Shown here: positions 60,982 to 64,000 of the stretch, in pieces
How the letters are laid out: every line of letters begins with the position of its first letter
Position numbering within the stretch: position 1 is the first letter of the stretch
Assembly (NCBI GenBank): GCA_017550335.1
Contig: JAFZPM010000005.1
Location: 1 to 64,000, forward strand
Source: Paludibacteraceae bacterium
Lineage (GTDB): Bacteria; Bacteroidota; Bacteroidia; Bacteroidales; Paludibacteraceae
Direction: 5' to 3'
Length of the DNA: 64,000 nucleotides
Program-made: the position numbers and the translations under genes
Notes under the pieces: model-generated
Databases searched by the model: none
Told to the model about the DNA's origin: nothing
What the model saw: only the letters and a program-made list of their open reading frames with translations

Positions 60982-62018
60982 TTCTTTATACTTTTTATGG
61001 CATTAGCCATCATTGCCATCTTAGGACCCGCCAAACGGGCCGCAGTTCCCGCCAACATACGTCCTTCGCCCGTCAGACCTCCCGCACCGATACTGGTCAC
61101 AATGTAATTCGCGATGGATGGTATCGAGAAAAAGCTAGCAGCGGAAGCCAACGAGAGGATTAAATAATAGCCCAAGCCTATCTCATCACTCGACCCGATG
61201 CTTTCCGACACCGTCTGGAACAGACGTGTCATGGCGAAGCACGTGATATTCACACACGGGGCATAAAGGCTAACCGTGATATAGCGTCCAATCCAGTTAG
61301 ATATGGAATTGGAGAAATACGGGATCAAAGAGATTGCGAAGGCGAAAGGCCCCACATAAATCAGCACCAGTTTCGAGACAAAAGCGATGGACAGAACACC
61401 GACCGCCGCGACGATCGCCACGATGGAGAGAAGAGCAAGGAGCACATTCATCATCGACTTCTTCAGAGAATCGGCTATATCGCCGAAGATAAACCATGAC
61501 GAGCTCTTCTTTTCTTCAACCACAACGAATTCATCTGGCGACTCATTGCCTCCCTTCACATTCGGTTTCACATTCCCCTCTTTTTTGGGACTCTCTTGCT
61601 GTTTTTTCTCCTCCTTCAACGAATCAAAATATTTATTGAAATTCCTACTTATCAAGACATTATCATTCTCTGCACTTTTTTTTACCAATGCTTTTGCAGG
61701 CTCATTCATCCAACCACAGACATCATCCAAAACCTGTACGAACACTGAGAAATTAATGATGACCAGTCCTATGGCAAATGGTCTGAACAGCGCATATATG
61801 TTGATGGACTCTCCCTTGCACCATCCTTGCCAAACCATGTTTCCCACATATAACAAAGCGAAAAGTCCGCACAGCAACATCGCCACGTTTTCCATATTCC
61901 CCACATCGTTGACACATTTCTCCATAATCGTGTCTAACCTATTCGCGAAGCTTGGTATAGACTCGAAACAAAATGAACTAACTAATTCATAACCCTTAGA
62001 TACAGCAAGACCTCCCAT
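60978..62018 (-). CDS. traJ: Conjugative transposon protein TraJ
   Basis: The 346-residue multi-pass protein (helices including VAMLLCGLFALLYVGNMVW, FAIGLVIINFSVFVQVLD and VLLALLSIVAIVAAVGVLSIAF) has the TraJ features YALFRPFAIGL, VGPFAFAISLIPYFSNSISNWIGRYITVSLYAPC and a C-terminal ANYIVTSIGAGGLTGEGRM. TraJ is the VirB6-like inner-membrane component. A charged insertion at about 125-165 (KKEGNVKPNVKGGNESPDE) is unusual. It lies nine bases after traI. Confidence 0.88.
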   Translation of the reverse strand: MGGLAVSKGYELVSSFCFESIPSFANRLDTIMEKCVNDVGNMENVAMLLCGLFALLYVGNMVWQGWCKGESINIYALFRPFAIGLVIINFSVFVQVLDDVCGWMNEPAKALVKKSAENDNVLISRNFNKYFDSLKEEKKQQESPKKEGNVKPNVKGGNESPDEFVVVEEKKSSSWFIFGDIADSLKKSMMNVLLALLSIVAIVAAVGVLSIAFVSKLVLIYVGPFAFAISLIPYFSNSISNWIGRYITVSLYAPCVNITCFAMTRLFQTVSESIGSSDEIGLGYYLILSLASAASFFSIPSIANYIVTSIGAGGLTGEGRMLAGTAARLAGPKMAMMANAIKSIKK

Positions 62019-62027
62019 AACTTTTCA

Positions 62028-62699
62028 TCATTTGGTTTTATACTCCAAACGGTATTCCGAAGGAGTATACTGGTTATATAAACTAAGCGTGTAATTGATT
62101 GTCTGCTTGCGCTCAACCACCGTCTCATTCGCCCGATATTTCAGGACGTTCAACTTGTCATTAAGCGCATCTATCTTTTCCCCGACTTTTTCGATCAGCT
62201 GGATGCGCTCGTAGGAAGACAATCCGGCATCTCCCTCGCCCGTGAACTCTCCGATAATCGTCTTCGCCTCCTCATAGACCTCCGCAGACTCCTTCACGAT
62301 CAGGTTCGCATTATAAGCTATGTTGTTTCGTTCCGTCTTACTCAGATAGTCACAGGACATCAATTGTCCGTAAAATGTCTTATAATTATCCTTCAAATGG
62401 TTCACCTTGTCAATCAGGGTGACCACGGAGCGGGCATTCTTCACCCACTTCATACACTTCTTGTACTTTTCCGCACTCTCCTTCATCAGTTTAGACTGAT
62501 TCAGCATCTCCTTCATCTGTTCCAACAAGGTAACCTTCTGATCTGTCGCACTAGCCATCTCCTCGCAAAAGTTCGAGGCCGTCTGCGCGATGGCGGCGGG
62601 ATCCTCCACGATCAATGCACCTTGAGCAAAAGCACCCGTCGTAATGCAAGAGAGGCACAACGCCAAAAACAAGCACTTCATTTTTTTCTTCATTTCCAT
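62028..62699 (-). CDS. traI: Conjugative transposon TraI-like protein (DUF4141)
   Basis: The 223-residue secreted protein has a signal peptide (CLFLALCLSCITTGAFAQG), the GALIVEDPAAIAQTASNF start typical of the family, and long helical segments with regular Glu/Lys spacing. Such VirB5-like proteins are minor components of the mating channel. Met3 and Met7 are possible starts. The ATG lies directly after the traG stop codon. Confidence 0.88.
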   Translation of the reverse strand: MEMKKKMKCLFLALCLSCITTGAFAQGALIVEDPAAIAQTASNFCEEMASATDQKVTLLEQMKEMLNQSKLMKESAEKYKKCMKWVKNARSVVTLIDKVNHLKDNYKTFYGQLMSCDYLSKTERNNIAYNANLIVKESAEVYEEAKTIIGEFTGEGDAGLSSYERIQLIEKVGEKIDALNDKLNVLKYRANETVVERKQTINYTLSLYNQYTPSEYRLEYKTK

Positions 62700-64000
62700 C
62701 TATTTTTTATAGTGAACATCAATATACTTCATGATACCTTTGCGCATAGAGCCCAACTCCTTCGCATACTGGAGAACAACTCCCTTCTCCTCCTTCGTCG
62801 TAGAGAACGTCAGGTATTCCTCCGGAGAGACCTCCACCCCGTACACCGCGGAGAAAGCGGAATTGAAGGAAATGAAGACCTCCTTGTATTTCGCACGTTG
62901 ATCATTTTTCTGCAAATCTTTATTGATGGAAAGGACCAACGCCTTCTCCTTCTCCGAGAGGGCCAAAGTGGACTGTATCTCGTCGAAACGGTTCAGGAAC
63001 TTGCTTTGGTCGAGCAATATCTTCTCGTCCGCATTGTTGATGATCGCATCCTTGATGATTTCATTACCGATGATATCACCCACCTCCTGGGTCACCACGA
63101 TCACCTCTCCGTTATGTTTACGTACCGTCTTGTACAGATACTTGATGAACTCCGCCGTACCACTTTTGGAAATAGCCTTCCAAGCCTCCTCTATAAGGAT
63201 GATCTTCCTCTCATGGGGCTGTAAGCGCCTCATCTTGGCGATATAGGTATCCATCAGCACGATCGTCACGACAGGGAAAAGCACCTTATGGTCCTTGATG
63301 TTATCCAACTCAAAGACGACGAAACGCTTATGGAGCAAATCCAACTTGTCCTTTGAGTTTAGCAGATATTCGTATTTTCCGCCTTTAGCATAAGGTGCGA
63401 GCACCTGAATCAGGTTATCGATGTCGAAATTCTCAATACGGACAGACTGCTTGACGAGGTACTCCTTGAATTGCTTCGAGAGAAAAGCGTAGAATGAGTT
63501 GAAGCAAGGGAATATCTCCCGATGTCCCTTAATGATTTCGACGTAGAAATTCAATGCGGTCTCGATATGCGTCTCCTCCGCCTTGGAGATTTCCTCATGC
63601 TCGTTCTTCCAAAGGATACAGATCAGGGAAAGCAGCTGCACCATCTTCTCCTCCGTATAGACATAATCCTCCACATAGAAAGGGTTAAAGGAGATAGGTT
63701 CCTCCTCCTTGAAGGTGAAGTAGATACCATCCTCCCCGTTCGTCCGTTCCTGGATCAACTGGCAGAGTCCGAGGTAGGAATCGCCCACATCAACGATCAC
63801 CAAGTGTTCCCCCTGTTCGTATTTCTGCGCCATCATCACATTGGTGAAAAACGACTTACCCGAACCGGATGGTCCCAAGATGAACTTGTTCTTCGCACTG
63901 GCCCAGCCACGTCGCACAGGTTCGTCACTGACATCCACCCTTATCGGCGCACCGCTGATACGGTCGGTCAGTTTCAATCCATATCCGTTCTCTCCCGCGA
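62700..64000 (-). CDS. traG: Conjugation ATPase TraG, VirB4-like (partial, C-terminal part)
   Basis: The frame is open to the window edge and continues beyond it: the last codons read AGENGYGLKLTDRISGAPIRV, as in the middle of TraG. The visible 433 residues hold the ATPase domain with Walker A FILGPSGSGKSFFTNV, the Walker B segment ERKIILIEEAWKAISKSG and TQEVGDIIGNEIIKDAIINNAD. VirB4-type ATPases power assembly of and transfer through the mating pore. It is the first gene visible of the tra operon. Confidence 0.93.
   Translation of the reverse strand, partial: AGENGYGLKLTDRISGAPIRVDVSDEPVRRGWASAKNKFILGPSGSGKSFFTNVMMAQKYEQGEHLVIVDVGDSYLGLCQLIQERTNGEDGIYFTFKEEEPISFNPFYVEDYVYTEEKMVQLLSLICILWKNEHEEISKAEETHIETALNFYVEIIKGHREIFPCFNSFYAFLSKQFKEYLVKQSVRIENFDIDNLIQVLAPYAKGGKYEYLLNSKDKLDLLHKRFVVFELDNIKDHKVLFPVVTIVLMDTYIAKMRRLQPHERKIILIEEAWKAISKSGTAEFIKYLYKTVRKHNGEVIVVTQEVGDIIGNEIIKDAIINNADEKILLDQSKFLNRFDEIQSTLALSEKEKALVLSINKDLQKNDQRAKYKEVFISFNSAFSAVYGVEVSPEEYLTFSTTKEEKGVVLQYAKELGSMRKGIMKYIDVHYKK

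Overview
The window comes from a member of the Bacteroidetes, most likely Bacteroidales. The signs are several proteins with type IX secretion (T9SS) C-terminal sorting domains, three PorP/SprF proteins, -7 boxes of the form TAnnTTTG with TTTG about 19 bases upstream, no purine-rich ribosome binding sites, and a CTnDOT-like tra operon. There is no rRNA, no recognisable tRNA, no CRISPR array and no intact insertion sequence.

Layout. 1-9.8 kb (minus strand): a SprB-like surface module made of a 2338-residue adhesin with a type B sorting domain, an OmpA/PD40 protein and two PorP/SprF proteins, the last cut by the window edge. 10-13.2 kb: purB and an MsbA-like ABC exporter, joined by a TAATG overlap. 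13.4-25.4 kb: two tandem GH8 glycanases; one is fused to a very long Ig-like array with a type B sorting domain, the other ends in a short type A-like tail. 25.4-27.9 kb: a WbqC-like protein and an Ig-like lipoprotein. 28.05-28.5 kb: a previously hidden minus-strand transcription unit with two paralogous tiny membrane peptides and a 19-residue basic peptide, bounded by a good promoter and a terminator; a YtxH-like gene diverges from it. 29-32 kb: a GH9 glycanase with a type A sorting domain and a coiled-coil surface protein. 32.4-38.9 kb: an outer-membrane receptor, ftsH, rsfS and argH. 39-40.7 kb: a GH16 glucanase with a type A sorting domain. 41.2-44.5 kb: an arginine decarboxylase-like enzyme, a calcineurin-like phosphoesterase and a convergent helix-hairpin-helix protein. 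44.8-46.4 kb: class I fumarase.

46.5-56.8 kb holds a second adhesin module: a 2509-residue PKD/Ig-like repeat protein with a type B sorting domain and its PorP/SprF partner on the plus strand. It is flanked by two related GldL-like membrane proteins on the minus strand. 56.9-64 kb is the distal part of a conjugation operon in the order traG (partial), traI, traJ, traK, a second divergent traK, a traL-like gene, traM, traN. The last co-directional gene is one of the GldL-like proteins.

How it fits together. The window looks like the genome of a beta-glucan or cellulose degrader that uses T9SS rather than SusC/SusD loci: four T9SS-type glycoside hydrolases (GH8 twice, GH9, GH16) and two giant surface proteins with dedicated PorP/SprF partners. 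The conjugation block abuts the second adhesin module directly, which suggests an integrative element or its remnant, but no attachment site or integrase is visible.
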